Of a stretch of DNA of 64,000 bases, positions 36,084 through 43,700 are shown in pieces. The stretch is taken from contig OZ250139.1 in NCBI GenBank assembly GCA_965237405.1, forward strand, positions 806,001 to 870,000, written 5' to 3'. This DNA is from CAUZIB01 sp963663925. GTDB taxonomy: Bacteria > Acidobacteriota > Vicinamibacteria > Vicinamibacterales > UBA8438. The notes below the pieces were generated by a model. The model searched no databases and was not told the origin of the DNA. It saw only the letters and a program-made list of their open reading frames with translations. Numbering within the stretch: position 1 is the first letter of the stretch; every line of letters begins with the position of its first letter. The position numbers and the translations under genes were made by a program.

Positions 36084-36782
36084 ATGACCAACGCCGACCA
36101 GTTTGCCGAACACCTTGCCTTCTTCGATGAGCTCGGCGTTGATGGCGTGAGCAGCGATCCGCAATGGCGAGTGCGAGAGGGGCAGCCGGACCAGCCGGTG
36201 GCGCCCAGTCCGACTGGATCGGCGATGGGCGGGGAGGCGCTGGAGCGCCTTCGGGCAGAGCTCGGGGACTGTACTCGGTGCAAGTTGCACACGTTCCGCA
36301 CAAATCTGGTCTACGGCGTTGGCAATCCTGAGGCTGACCTAATGTTCGTCGGTGAAGCGCCAGGACGTGACGAGGACCTTCAGGGCTATCCCTTCGTGGG
36401 GCGTGCTGGGCAGCTGCTGACGAGAATCATCGAGGCGATTGATTTGCGGCGTGAGGATGTGTACATCGTAAACGTTATCAAGTGCCGCCCGCCGAACAAC
36501 CGGAATCCCGAGCCCGACGAGGTTATGACATGCAAGCCGTTTCTGTTCGGACAGATTGACGCGGTCTGTCCAAGGGTTATTGTGGCTCTTGGCGCGTTTG
36601 CGACTCGAACCTTGCTCCAGTGCGACGATGCCATCTCTCGGCTTCGGGGTCGCGTTTTTGACTACCGGGGAGCGAAGTTGGTACCGACCTTTCACCCGGC
36701 CTACCTGCTGCGCAGTCCGGATAGGAAACGGGACATGTGGGAGGATATGAAGCGGGTCCGGGCGATGCTCAGAGTGGAGTAG
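36084..36782 (+). CDS. udg: Type-4 uracil-DNA glycosylase (4Fe-4S)
   Basis: Removes uracil from DNA. Motif A is GEAPGRDEDLQGYPFVGRAG (~93-112), characteristic of type 4 enzymes, and motif B is HPAYLLRSP near the end. Four cysteines suited to a 4Fe-4S cluster occur in CTRC (~70), KCRPP (~135) and AVCPRV (~160). The ATG at 36084 is preferred; ~60 residues of acidic, low-complexity N-terminus precede the domain. Length 232 aa. Confidence 0.92.
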   Translation: MTNADQFAEHLAFFDELGVDGVSSDPQWRVREGQPDQPVAPSPTGSAMGGEALERLRAELGDCTRCKLHTFRTNLVYGVGNPEADLMFVGEAPGRDEDLQGYPFVGRAGQLLTRIIEAIDLRREDVYIVNVIKCRPPNNRNPEPDEVMTCKPFLFGQIDAVCPRVIVALGAFATRTLLQCDDAISRLRGRVFDYRGAKLVPTFHPAYLLRSPDRKRDMWEDMKRVRAMLRVE

Positions 36783-36810
36783 AGCTGTCGGGTCTGGCGC
36801 ACCTCATGGT

Positions 36811-39057
36811 ATGTCGGTTGTTCAGGTCGCAGTCCCAGTTCCGTTGCTGTCCTCGCTGACCTACCGTGTCCCACCGGGTCGGGAAGCTCCGTCGGTTGGG
36901 GCCCGTGTCCTCGTGCCGATCGGCAGCCGGGTCGTGACTGGATGCGTCATTGCGGTCGGTCACGAGGGCGGAGCCGATTCTTCATCTGGCTCGGAGCTGA
37001 AGGCTATCGTTGACACGATCGACGAAGGGCCGTTTCTTCCTCACGCAGTCTTAGAGATTGCCCTGTGGATATCTGAGTACTACGCGTGTGGTCCAGGTGC
37101 CGCGATTGCTGCAGCCATGCCCCCACAGGCCTGGGTACAGCGTGGACCCCGCCAGGGCCGCGTGACTGCGTTCAAGACGGAGCGTGTGGCCCGGATCACC
37201 GACGCTGGTCGGGAGGCACTTCGCGATGGCGCCCCGCGACTTGGACAACGTCAGCGAGACGGGCTGAAGTCGTTGGCTGAAACGGCGAACGGGATGACGA
37301 CCGGATTGCTGGCGGCGCAGCAGATCATGAGTGATACGCTCCGACGCTTGGCGACGCGTGGGTATCTTCGATTCGATCATCGGCGAGTCGAACGGGACCC
37401 GTTCGTTTCACTAGGGCAAGATTCCGTTGCCGCAGGAGACACGGGCATCGTACTTACCCTAGGCCAAGAACGTGCGCTGGGTGAGTTGCTGGCGCTGGTT
37501 GAGTGTGACGGTTTTCGGGTCGGGCTGCTGCACGGTGTCACTGGCAGCGGGAAGACCGAGATCTATGTGCGGCTGGCACGAGTGGTGTGTGGGCGCGGTC
37601 GGCAGACGTTGGTGCTCGTGCCAGAGATTGTGTTGGCGCCAGCTGTGGCGGGGACTTTTCGAACCGTCTTCGGCGACCGGGTGGCGATTCAGCACAGCGG
37701 GCTGTCGGATGGTGAGCGCCACGACCAGTGGCACCGGATCCGGAACGGCGAGGTCGACGTCGTTGTCGGTACACGGTCAGCGGTGTTCGCGCCGCTGGAC
37801 AAACTCGGGCTCGTCGTCGTCGATGAGGAACACGACTCGTCGTACAAGCAGGAGGAGAGCCCGCGTTACCACGGCCGCGATGCTGCGATCATGCGGGGGC
37901 GCCAGGCCGGAGCCGTCGTGCTGTTGGGATCGGCGACGCCTTCGATGGAGAGCTATCACAACGCGGTGACCGGTCGCTATGTCCGCGTCGTGCTGCCGCA
38001 ACGAGTACTTGATCGACCACTACCGGCTATTCAGGTCGTCGACATGCGTGAGGAACTGGCTGCACAGGGTGCAGATGTGGTTCTGAGCTCGGTGCTCCTG
38101 GATGGACTCAAATCCAGGCTTGAGCGTGGAGAACAAGCGCTCGTGTTGCTCAACCGGCGCGGCTATGCGGCGGCCATACTCTGTCGGCAGTGCGGGCAAG
38201 CCATCGAGTGCCCGAATTGCAGTATCACGTTGACGTTTCACCGATCGGCGGGTCGCATGCGATGTCACTACTGTAGCTACTCGCAGCCGCGTCCCACACT
38301 TTGCCCGAATTGTGCCGGTCCCTATCTCGAACGGCTGGGTTTCGGTACCGAACGGATCGAATCGGAGATTGAGCGTGCGCTCTCCGAGGCGCGAGTCGCG
38401 AGGCTAGACAGTGATTCGGTTCGACGACGAGGTGTGGCGGCGGAACTCCTGAAGAGGTTCGGGGCAGGGGACATCGATGTGCTCGTTGGGACGCAGATGA
38501 TTGCGAAGGGTCACGATTTTCCCGCAGTTACGCTGGTCGGTGTCGTGTCGGCCGACGTTGGGCTCGGTGTTGCGGATTTTCGAGCGGCGGAGCGAACCTT
38601 TCAGCTGTTGACCCAGGTGGTGGGACGCGCGGGCCGCGGAGATCGACGGGGTGAAGCAGTCATCCAAACGTTTCACCCCGACCACTACAGCATCGGTTTC
38701 GCATGTCGACAGGCCTACGAGCCCTTCTTCGAGGCCGAGATGCGGTTTCGTCGTGGTATGCGGTATCCACCAGTGTTCGCGATGGTGAACGCCATCGTTC
38801 GGGCCGGCCGATTTGGCGACGCGATGCGGCAAGCGTCTGAGTTGGCTGACGAGCTCCGTGATCGTGCCGACCGGTTTGAGGTGCTCGGGCCAGCACCCGC
38901 GCCGATCTTGCGACTTCGGGGTGAACACCGCGTACAGATCTTTCTCAAAGGTAAGCACCGACCCGCCATGCGCGAAGCACTTCAGGTCGTTTTAGCCCGC
39001 CGACCCAAGCTCAAGCGTTGCGTAACGATTGATGTAGATCCGCTAACGGTACTCTAA
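36811..39057 (+). CDS. priA: Primosomal replication protein PriA (superfamily 2 helicase)
   Basis: Reloads the replisome at stalled forks. The 3'-end-binding N-terminal domain begins VVQVAVPVPLLSSLTYRVPP. The helicase core has Walker A GVTGSGKTEIYVRLARV (~237) and the DEEH box VVVDEEHDSSYKQEESPRYH (~335). Zinc-binding cysteines follow in CRQCGQAIECPNC and CHYCSYSQPRPTLCPNC (~455-510). Helicase motif VI is QVVGRAGRGDR (~606). Length 748 aa. It ends 14 bases before the convergent M50 protease gene. Confidence 0.95.
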   Translation: MSVVQVAVPVPLLSSLTYRVPPGREAPSVGARVLVPIGSRVVTGCVIAVGHEGGADSSSGSELKAIVDTIDEGPFLPHAVLEIALWISEYYACGPGAAIAAAMPPQAWVQRGPRQGRVTAFKTERVARITDAGREALRDGAPRLGQRQRDGLKSLAETANGMTTGLLAAQQIMSDTLRRLATRGYLRFDHRRVERDPFVSLGQDSVAAGDTGIVLTLGQERALGELLALVECDGFRVGLLHGVTGSGKTEIYVRLARVVCGRGRQTLVLVPEIVLAPAVAGTFRTVFGDRVAIQHSGLSDGERHDQWHRIRNGEVDVVVGTRSAVFAPLDKLGLVVVDEEHDSSYKQEESPRYHGRDAAIMRGRQAGAVVLLGSATPSMESYHNAVTGRYVRVVLPQRVLDRPLPAIQVVDMREELAAQGADVVLSSVLLDGLKSRLERGEQALVLLNRRGYAAAILCRQCGQAIECPNCSITLTFHRSAGRMRCHYCSYSQPRPTLCPNCAGPYLERLGFGTERIESEIERALSEARVARLDSDSVRRRGVAAELLKRFGAGDIDVLVGTQMIAKGHDFPAVTLVGVVSADVGLGVADFRAAERTFQLLTQVVGRAGRGDRRGEAVIQTFHPDHYSIGFACRQAYEPFFEAEMRFRRGMRYPPVFAMVNAIVRAGRFGDAMRQASELADELRDRADRFEVLGPAPAPILRLRGEHRVQIFLKGKHRPAMREALQVVLARRPKLKRCVTIDVDPLTVL

Positions 39058-39070
39058 AGCTTCGGCTAGC

Positions 39071-40063
39071 TCATTCCGACGTGACGATCAGGTCCATGAC
39101 CTCGATCGGCGCAGGGGTGAAGGACACGATGAAGATGATCGCTGTGCCGATGGCGATCCAACGGCGGGTTTGGTCCAGCGGAATGTGCTCGTCGTCGGTT
39201 CGGGGGTGTTCCGAACCGAAAGCAAATAGCATGATGAGCATCAGTATCGCCCAGACCATCCAACTCATTGACACGAGTATGGACAGCGCGACCACCACCG
39301 CGGTTGCGACCTTTGTCACAACCGTCGAGCGATGTCCGAGTGTGGCATACGAGATATGCCCACCGTCGAGTTGAGCGATGGGAAACAGGTTAAACGCGGT
39401 AACCAGTAGACCGAACCACGCAGCCAGACCAACAGGATGCAGATTGAGTGTATAGCCCTCTGGAGCTGCGCCCCAGACGAGCCATGCCATGAATTGAAAC
39501 AGCAACGGCTCGCCCAGAGAGAAGCCGACGAAGTCATCGGGAAGCGGGATGAGGCGCGAGAACCACAATCCGAGGAAGAGCGCGGGCAGAACCACGACAA
39601 AACCCGCGATCGGTCCGGCGGCTCCGATGTCGAAGAGCATTCGTTTTGTTGTAATTCGCTGCCGGATGCGGATCACCGCGCCAAACGTTCCGGTCAGGAT
39701 AAAGGGCGGCGCGGGGAGGAAGTACGGGAGCGAGGCATCGATACCGTAGATGCGACACGCGATGTAGTGGCCCATCTCGTGCGTCCCAAGAATCGCTAGA
39801 ATCGTGAGGCTATACCACAGACCGTTCAGAAATGAGATCGAAGGCACATCGGCGACGAAGTCGGCCATGAATCCCGCATAGTGCCAGCTGCCGACCCAGG
39901 TCGTCGTGATGATCGTGACCAAGCCCAGCCCGAGATGGAGCAGTGGTCGGTTACGCGGTCGTCGCTGAATGACGGGTTCTAGTGTTGGAGATAGCTGAAG
40001 CGGGTGCTGTGTTGTCGGTGTTTCGTTCCAGCTTGGAGATGGGGGAAGCGGCCACTGGGACAC
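39071..40063 (-). CDS. Site-2 protease family membrane metallopeptidase (M50)
   Basis: Intramembrane zinc protease. The zinc site is HEMGHYIACRIYGI (~94) with the third ligand in FNLFPIAQLDGGHISYA (~232), within six or more hydrophobic segments. Residues 1-50 form a cytoplasmic Pro-rich lead. Length 330 aa. Which substrate it cuts (anti-sigma factor or other) cannot be predicted. It follows the HU/IHF gene by 31 bases on the same strand. Confidence 0.9.
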   Translation of the reverse strand: MSQWPLPPSPSWNETPTTQHPLQLSPTLEPVIQRRPRNRPLLHLGLGLVTIITTTWVGSWHYAGFMADFVADVPSISFLNGLWYSLTILAILGTHEMGHYIACRIYGIDASLPYFLPAPPFILTGTFGAVIRIRQRITTKRMLFDIGAAGPIAGFVVVLPALFLGLWFSRLIPLPDDFVGFSLGEPLLFQFMAWLVWGAAPEGYTLNLHPVGLAAWFGLLVTAFNLFPIAQLDGGHISYATLGHRSTVVTKVATAVVVALSILVSMSWMVWAILMLIMLFAFGSEHPRTDDEHIPLDQTRRWIAIGTAIIFIVSFTPAPIEVMDLIVTSE

Positions 40064-40094
40064 GGGGTTCGTAGAACGTCGACCGAGGCTAAAC

Positions 40095-40367
40095 TCAGTC
40101 GCTGATGTTCTGCAGATCTTTCCCTGGCTTGAACCGGATCGTCCGTCCCGGTGGGATACGCACCTCTTTTCCGGTGCGCGGGTTTCGTCCGATACCTCGC
40201 TTGCGTGGTTTCACCTGGAAGACGCCAAATCCGCGGAACTCGATTCGCTCGCCCCTTTGCATTGACGTCCGCATCGCATCGAACACCGCGTCCACAGCGA
40301 TCTCCGCCTTGACCTTGGTGATGGAGGCGGCTTTTGAGACCCCGGTCACGATATCGATCTTAATCAT
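40095..40367 (-). CDS. HU/IHF family nucleoid protein
   Basis: Small DNA-bending protein of 90 aa. The N-terminal helices begin MIKIDIVTGVSKAASITKVK, then FRGFGVFQVKPRKRGIGRNP and the arm sequence RTGKEVRIPPGRTIRFKPGK with the intercalating proline. It more closely resembles IHF-alpha or a stand-alone HU than a specialised variant; the subunit class is not resolved. It is divergent from der across 95 bases that hold TTACTATAAT, a probable -10 region. Confidence 0.92.
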   Translation of the reverse strand: MIKIDIVTGVSKAASITKVKAEIAVDAVFDAMRTSMQRGERIEFRGFGVFQVKPRKRGIGRNPRTGKEVRIPPGRTIRFKPGKDLQNISD

Positions 40368-40462
40368 GCCTCTATGAACTCAGGTGATCGTAAATATCAT
40401 AGTTACTATAATTTAGGGGTGTCAAGATCGCTTTAGGTCGCGGTTGTGCCACCTTACTTCGC

Positions 40463-41836
40463 ATGAACGAACGGAAGAAGCAGCAGGCGTGTCGGGTTGT
40501 GCTAGTCGGTCGTCCCAACGTCGGAAAGTCCACGCTGTTCAACCGACTTGCGGGTAGCCGACGGGCTATCGTCACCCCGGTGCCTGGCACTACCAGGGAC
40601 GTCCTTGAGGCGCCCGTCGAGTGGCAGGGCGCGCAGTTCGCACTCGTTGACACGGGAGGACTGTTTGGGAGGAGCGAGGATCCGCTGCACGAGGAGGTCT
40701 CACGGCAGGGGTTAAGAGCGCTTGACACAGCGGCTCTTGTTCTGCTGCTGGCGGATGGACGTGATGGTTGTGTTCCAGCCGACTACGACCTGGCCAAACG
40801 GGTTCGCCAAACGGGGGTTCCGGTGCTCGTCGTCGTCAACAAGGTTGACGACCCTGCATCCGAGGTTGGAGTGGGCGATTTCCATCGACTGGGATTCGAG
40901 CCGGTATTCAGGGTCTCGGCCGAACATGGGCTTGGGGTTGGCAACCTACTCGATCAGGTTATATCGATCCTGCCCGATAGTGCGACTCGGTCGGCTCCGG
41001 CTGGTAAGGACCAGTCTGAGATCGCGATCGCCATCGTGGGGCGGCCCAACGTGGGCAAGTCGTCTCTCGTCAATCTCTTGGCTCGAGAGGACCGGGTACT
41101 CGTCAGCGAGCTCGCGGGGACGACTCGTGACGCCGTGGATACGGTTATCCGGTGGCAAGGTCGAAGGCTCAGGCTGGTAGACACGGCGGGGATTCGACGG
41201 CCCGGCCGCGTCGCGAAGTCTGGTCAGGTCGAGTCGGCCAGCGTGGCAATTGCGCGCCGGGCGATGGCGAGAGCCGATGTCGCGGTTGTTGTGCTCGATA
41301 CGTCAACCGGTGTAACCCACCGCGATGCGGCCATTGCTGGCGAGGCCGAGCGAGCTGGGTGTGGGATCGTGTGTGCGGCCAACAAGTGGGACTTGGTCAA
41401 GGGGCGGGGAGCAGAGTTTGTCAAGAGCTTCGACCAAACTATCCGCGAGGAGTTGAAGTTTGCTGACTACGCGCCGATCGTGCATCTCTCAGCGCTAACC
41501 GGTACCCGATCGCAGAAGTTGCTTGAGTTGGTCGAGCGCGTCGATCGCGCTCGCGCCGCCCATGTCTCGACGAGCGATCTCAACCGGTTTCTCGAGCGCG
41601 TGACTAAGCGGCATCCCCCGTCGAGTCCGAACAAACGGGAAGTCAAGTTTCAGTATGCCACCCAGATCGGCGTGAAGCCGCCACGCTTCCTACTGTTCAC
41701 CAACGCGCCGATGCGGCTGCACTTTTCGTACGAGCGGTTCCTGAAGAACCGGCTCCGTGAGTCATTCGAGTTCATCGGAACACCCTTGGAGATCCAGGTT
41801 CGCGCCCGGCGTCCACCTCGCGGTCGGCGCCGGTGA
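40463..41836 (+). CDS. der: Ribosome biogenesis GTPase Der (EngA)
   Basis: Double-GTPase needed for 50S maturation. The first G domain has GRPNVGKSTLFNRLAGSRRA (~16) and DTGG. The second has GRPNVGKSSLVNLLAREDRV (~193) with the matching DTAGIRRPGR. The C-terminal KH-like domain ends PLEIQVRARRPPRGRRR. Length 457 aa. It is followed by a MerR regulator gene starting 47 bases after the stop. Confidence 0.95.
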   Translation: MNERKKQQACRVVLVGRPNVGKSTLFNRLAGSRRAIVTPVPGTTRDVLEAPVEWQGAQFALVDTGGLFGRSEDPLHEEVSRQGLRALDTAALVLLLADGRDGCVPADYDLAKRVRQTGVPVLVVVNKVDDPASEVGVGDFHRLGFEPVFRVSAEHGLGVGNLLDQVISILPDSATRSAPAGKDQSEIAIAIVGRPNVGKSSLVNLLAREDRVLVSELAGTTRDAVDTVIRWQGRRLRLVDTAGIRRPGRVAKSGQVESASVAIARRAMARADVAVVVLDTSTGVTHRDAAIAGEAERAGCGIVCAANKWDLVKGRGAEFVKSFDQTIREELKFADYAPIVHLSALTGTRSQKLLELVERVDRARAAHVSTSDLNRFLERVTKRHPPSSPNKREVKFQYATQIGVKPPRFLLFTNAPMRLHFSYERFLKNRLRESFEFIGTPLEIQVRARRPPRGRRR

Positions 41837-41853
41837 GGACGCTGGTACATGCG

Positions 41854-41862
41854 TGCTATATA
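41854..41862 (+). promoter_or_regulatory. Extended -10 promoter element (TGCTATATA)
   Basis: TGC followed by TATATA, 22 bases before the ATG at 41884. It would give the MerR gene its own promoter independent of der, with a short leader. No clear -35. Confidence 0.4.
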
Positions 41863-41883
41863 CTGCGCTCTGAACAGTACCTG

Positions 41884-42300
41884 ATGGCCCAAGAAGTGTC
41901 GGTTCCGAGGCGCCCCTTCTTCAAGCCGGCGGAAGTTTGTACGATCGTGGGGCTGAAACCCTACGTCCTGCGGTCATGGGAGGCTGAGTTTCCGTTACTC
42001 AGGAGTTCCAATGGCAAAGCCGGAGCCCGTGTCTATCGTCGGGCCGATCTCCAGATGGTGCTTCAGATTAAAGAGCTGGTCTTTGGGGAAGGGTTGACGC
42101 TCGGGGCGGCCAGGCGAAAGCTAGAGTTGGTGCAGGCTCCAGCGCCCGATGACGATGTCGCACTTGCCGAGTTTGTCGACGCGGAAACCCGTCAGCGACT
42201 GGCTGGAGTCAAGCAGGGTCTCCGTGACATCCTAGAGCTCTTGGGTAACAAGGCCGAGGATGCAGCAGCGGTGCCGGTACGCAACAAGACCAAACAGTAA
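41884..42300 (+). CDS. MerR family transcriptional regulator
   Basis: Small DNA-binding protein with a single N-terminal MerR winged helix: FFKPAEVCTIVGLKPYVLRS then WEAEFPLL, and the wing GARVYRRADLQMVLQIKELV (~45-64). The C-terminal ~60 residues are helical and acidic and carry no recognisable effector domain. Length 138 aa; the ATG at 41884 begins the fold directly. Ligand and targets unknown. It sits upstream of tRNA-Pro. Confidence 0.85.
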   Translation: MAQEVSVPRRPFFKPAEVCTIVGLKPYVLRSWEAEFPLLRSSNGKAGARVYRRADLQMVLQIKELVFGEGLTLGAARRKLELVQAPAPDDDVALAEFVDAETRQRLAGVKQGLRDILELLGNKAEDAAAVPVRNKTKQ

Positions 42301-42358
42301 AAGAGCAAGAGACAGGCGCGGGCCGGAGGCTAGCAGTCTGGCACGAGCCGGCCGTCGG

Positions 42359-42435
42359 CGGGATGTGGCGCAGTTTGGTAGCGCACCTGACTGGGGGTCA
42401 GGGGGTCGCTGGTTCGAATCCAGTCATCCCGACCA
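42359..42435 (+). tRNA. tRNA-Pro (GGG)
   Basis: Complete 77-nt cloverleaf with encoded CCA. The acceptor arm CGGGATG pairs with CATCCCG. The anticodon arm CCTGA/TCAGG carries loop CTGGGGG with anticodon GGG, and the T arm contains GGTTCGAATCC. A discriminator A precedes CCA. It marks the end of the compact core region and the beginning of repeat-rich DNA. Confidence 0.97.
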
Positions 42436-42445
42436 ATATATATAG

Positions 42446-42482
42446 GGCTCAATCGACTCTGTCGGTTGGGCCTTTTTCTTTT
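42446..42482 (+). terminator. Intrinsic terminator after tRNA-Pro
   Basis: A 10-bp stem, GGCTCAATCG against CGGTTGGGCC with two G-T wobbles, encloses loop ACTCTGT and is followed by TTTTTCTTTT (42473-42482). It starts 11 bases after the tRNA CCA. Confidence 0.9.
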
Positions 42483-42764
42483 GGGGTCACACTGGGGTCA
42501 CTTCGCTCGTCGATTCGACAGGCTCTATTCAGGCTGCCGCAGCCCAATCCCGACATACTGCTTCGACCTGCTCGCCGCGCGCCAGCGCCTCGGCGAAGAC
42601 GTCATCGGCTATGCCTACGCGCTCGCCGGACTCGGATACTCGCCAGGCAGTGCCCGCTCGCGGGCCGTCAGATTCGTGCGGTAGGTGAGGTCGTCGAGGA
42701 TCGCCGCACAGACCGCCCTGGCCTCGGCGGTCACCTTATTCGGCGTCCCAGTGCCCCGCTCGTT
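42483..42764. other. No confident gene; tRNA-adjacent filler
   Basis: This 282-base stretch between the tRNA terminator and the broken methyltransferase holds no open frame I can assign. It begins with a direct repeat, GGGGTCAC at 42483-42490 and 42494-42501. Short frames on both strands lack family motifs. It may be decayed mobile-element DNA, but no integrase motif is visible. Confidence 0.5.
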
Positions 42765-43580
42765 CTATTTGTTCGCCACGACCAGAGACCGGCAGAGAAT
42801 GCCTTCGTCGATCCCCTGCAGCATCGCATTCTTCTGGCGCCGTTCTTCTTCGTAGAAGTCGTCGCCTTCGTCGGCGCGCAGCTCGTCTTCCAGATCTCTA
42901 CGGGCAGCGACGAGCGCCGCGCATGTCGCGCGGAATGCATCCGTGACGTCCTCCTTGACCACGACGGTTAGTCCGGCGGCCTGAGTAAGCACTTCGGGTG
43001 AGGTCGAGGCTGTAACGTCGGATGGTCCCAAGTCTGCCGCTCGACGCTCTTGGGCGTCGGTGAGGCCGGTCGGGATGTGGATGACGTATCCGGCGATGCA
43101 CCCCCCTGACTTGAGGACCCGGTTACACTCTCGCAGCACGGAGAGCTTGTCCGTAATTCAACATAGCACGTCGGCGTGGACGATGGCGTCGAAGCTGTCA
43201 CCACGAAAAGGAAGCGAGCCGCCACGGGCCTGGACTACAGCGGTCTCGCGCCGAAGCTGGGCCACAAGCAACGCTTCCCAGGGAATGTCGGTAGAGACGA
43301 GGCGACAACCGGTTATCTCGGCGACGTGTGAGCCGGGCCAGCCTGGGCCCGCCCCGACGTCCAGCAGCGTGGTCCTGGCTTTGAGACCCAGGTGCTCGCA
43401 TAGTGTCTGAGCTTCGGCTGTGGTCGTGTAGCCGTTCAGGCCGACGGTCTCGTCCAACGCGGCTTCCTCGACACGGCGATCGGCTCTTGCCCGAGCGGCG
43501 GCATACTTCAACTCGACGAACTCAAGGTTGTCTTCCATTACGTCCCAACCCTTCGGGTGGATGCGAATACCTGTCTCCAC
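42765..43580 (-). pseudogene. SAM-dependent methyltransferase interrupted by one in-frame UGA
   Basis: One continuous frame of 271 codons encodes a class I methyltransferase, with a single TGA as codon 141 (43158-43160). Before it: TLLDVGAGPGWPGSHVAEIT (motif I), GGSLPFRGDSFDAIVHADVL and C. After it: ITDKLSVLRECNRVLKSGG, AGYVIHIPTGLTDAQERRAA and a normal C-terminus to TAA/TAG-type end at 42765. No frameshift is needed. The GTG start at 43580 follows AAAGGA. The TGA may be a nonsense mutation of Trp or Cys. As I recall, relatives carry DVLCC at this point, in which case UGA would replace a cysteine, the usual setting for selenocysteine. Substrate unknown. Confidence 0.7.
43128..43145 (-). promoter_or_regulatory. 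Bacterial SECIS-like hairpin downstream of the internal UGA
   Basis: In the methyltransferase sense strand, CTCTC (bases 16-20 counting the TGA as 1-3) pairs with GAGAG (29-33) around the 8-base loop CGTGCTGC. A G lies in the second loop position, and 17 bases separate TGA and loop. This meets the loose spacing and loop rules described for bacterial SECIS elements. The stem is short, so chance is possible. Confidence 0.25.
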
Positions 43581-43619
43581 TTTCGTTTCCTTTGTCCATT
43601 TGGTAGAAGTACTGAGCTA

Positions 43620-43700
43620 GCTTATCGTGGCCCGGCAGACGCTTCAACGGGGACGGGCGCTAGTGCTAGTCCTGCGGGTGCGCGGAGAACCACTCACGCG
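43620..43700 (-). repeat. 3'-end repeat copy A (overlaps the VWFA gene end)
   Basis: Sense strand is minus. The codons for LSREWFSAHPQD and the stop TAG are followed by CACTAGCGCCCGTCCCCGTTGAA. The coding part and the CCCGTCCCCGTTGAA core both match the other copies, with a six-base insertion after the stop. It lies in and just past the end of the VWFA gene. Confidence 0.8.

Noticed and set aside
35339..36301. 320-codon minus-strand frame across coaBC and udg
   Set aside because: No domain, and both plus-strand genes there carry full catalytic motifs.
42466..42684. Short frame after tRNA-Pro as an integrase remnant
   Set aside because: The position is suggestive, but none of the tyrosine-recombinase R..H-R..Y motifs is present.
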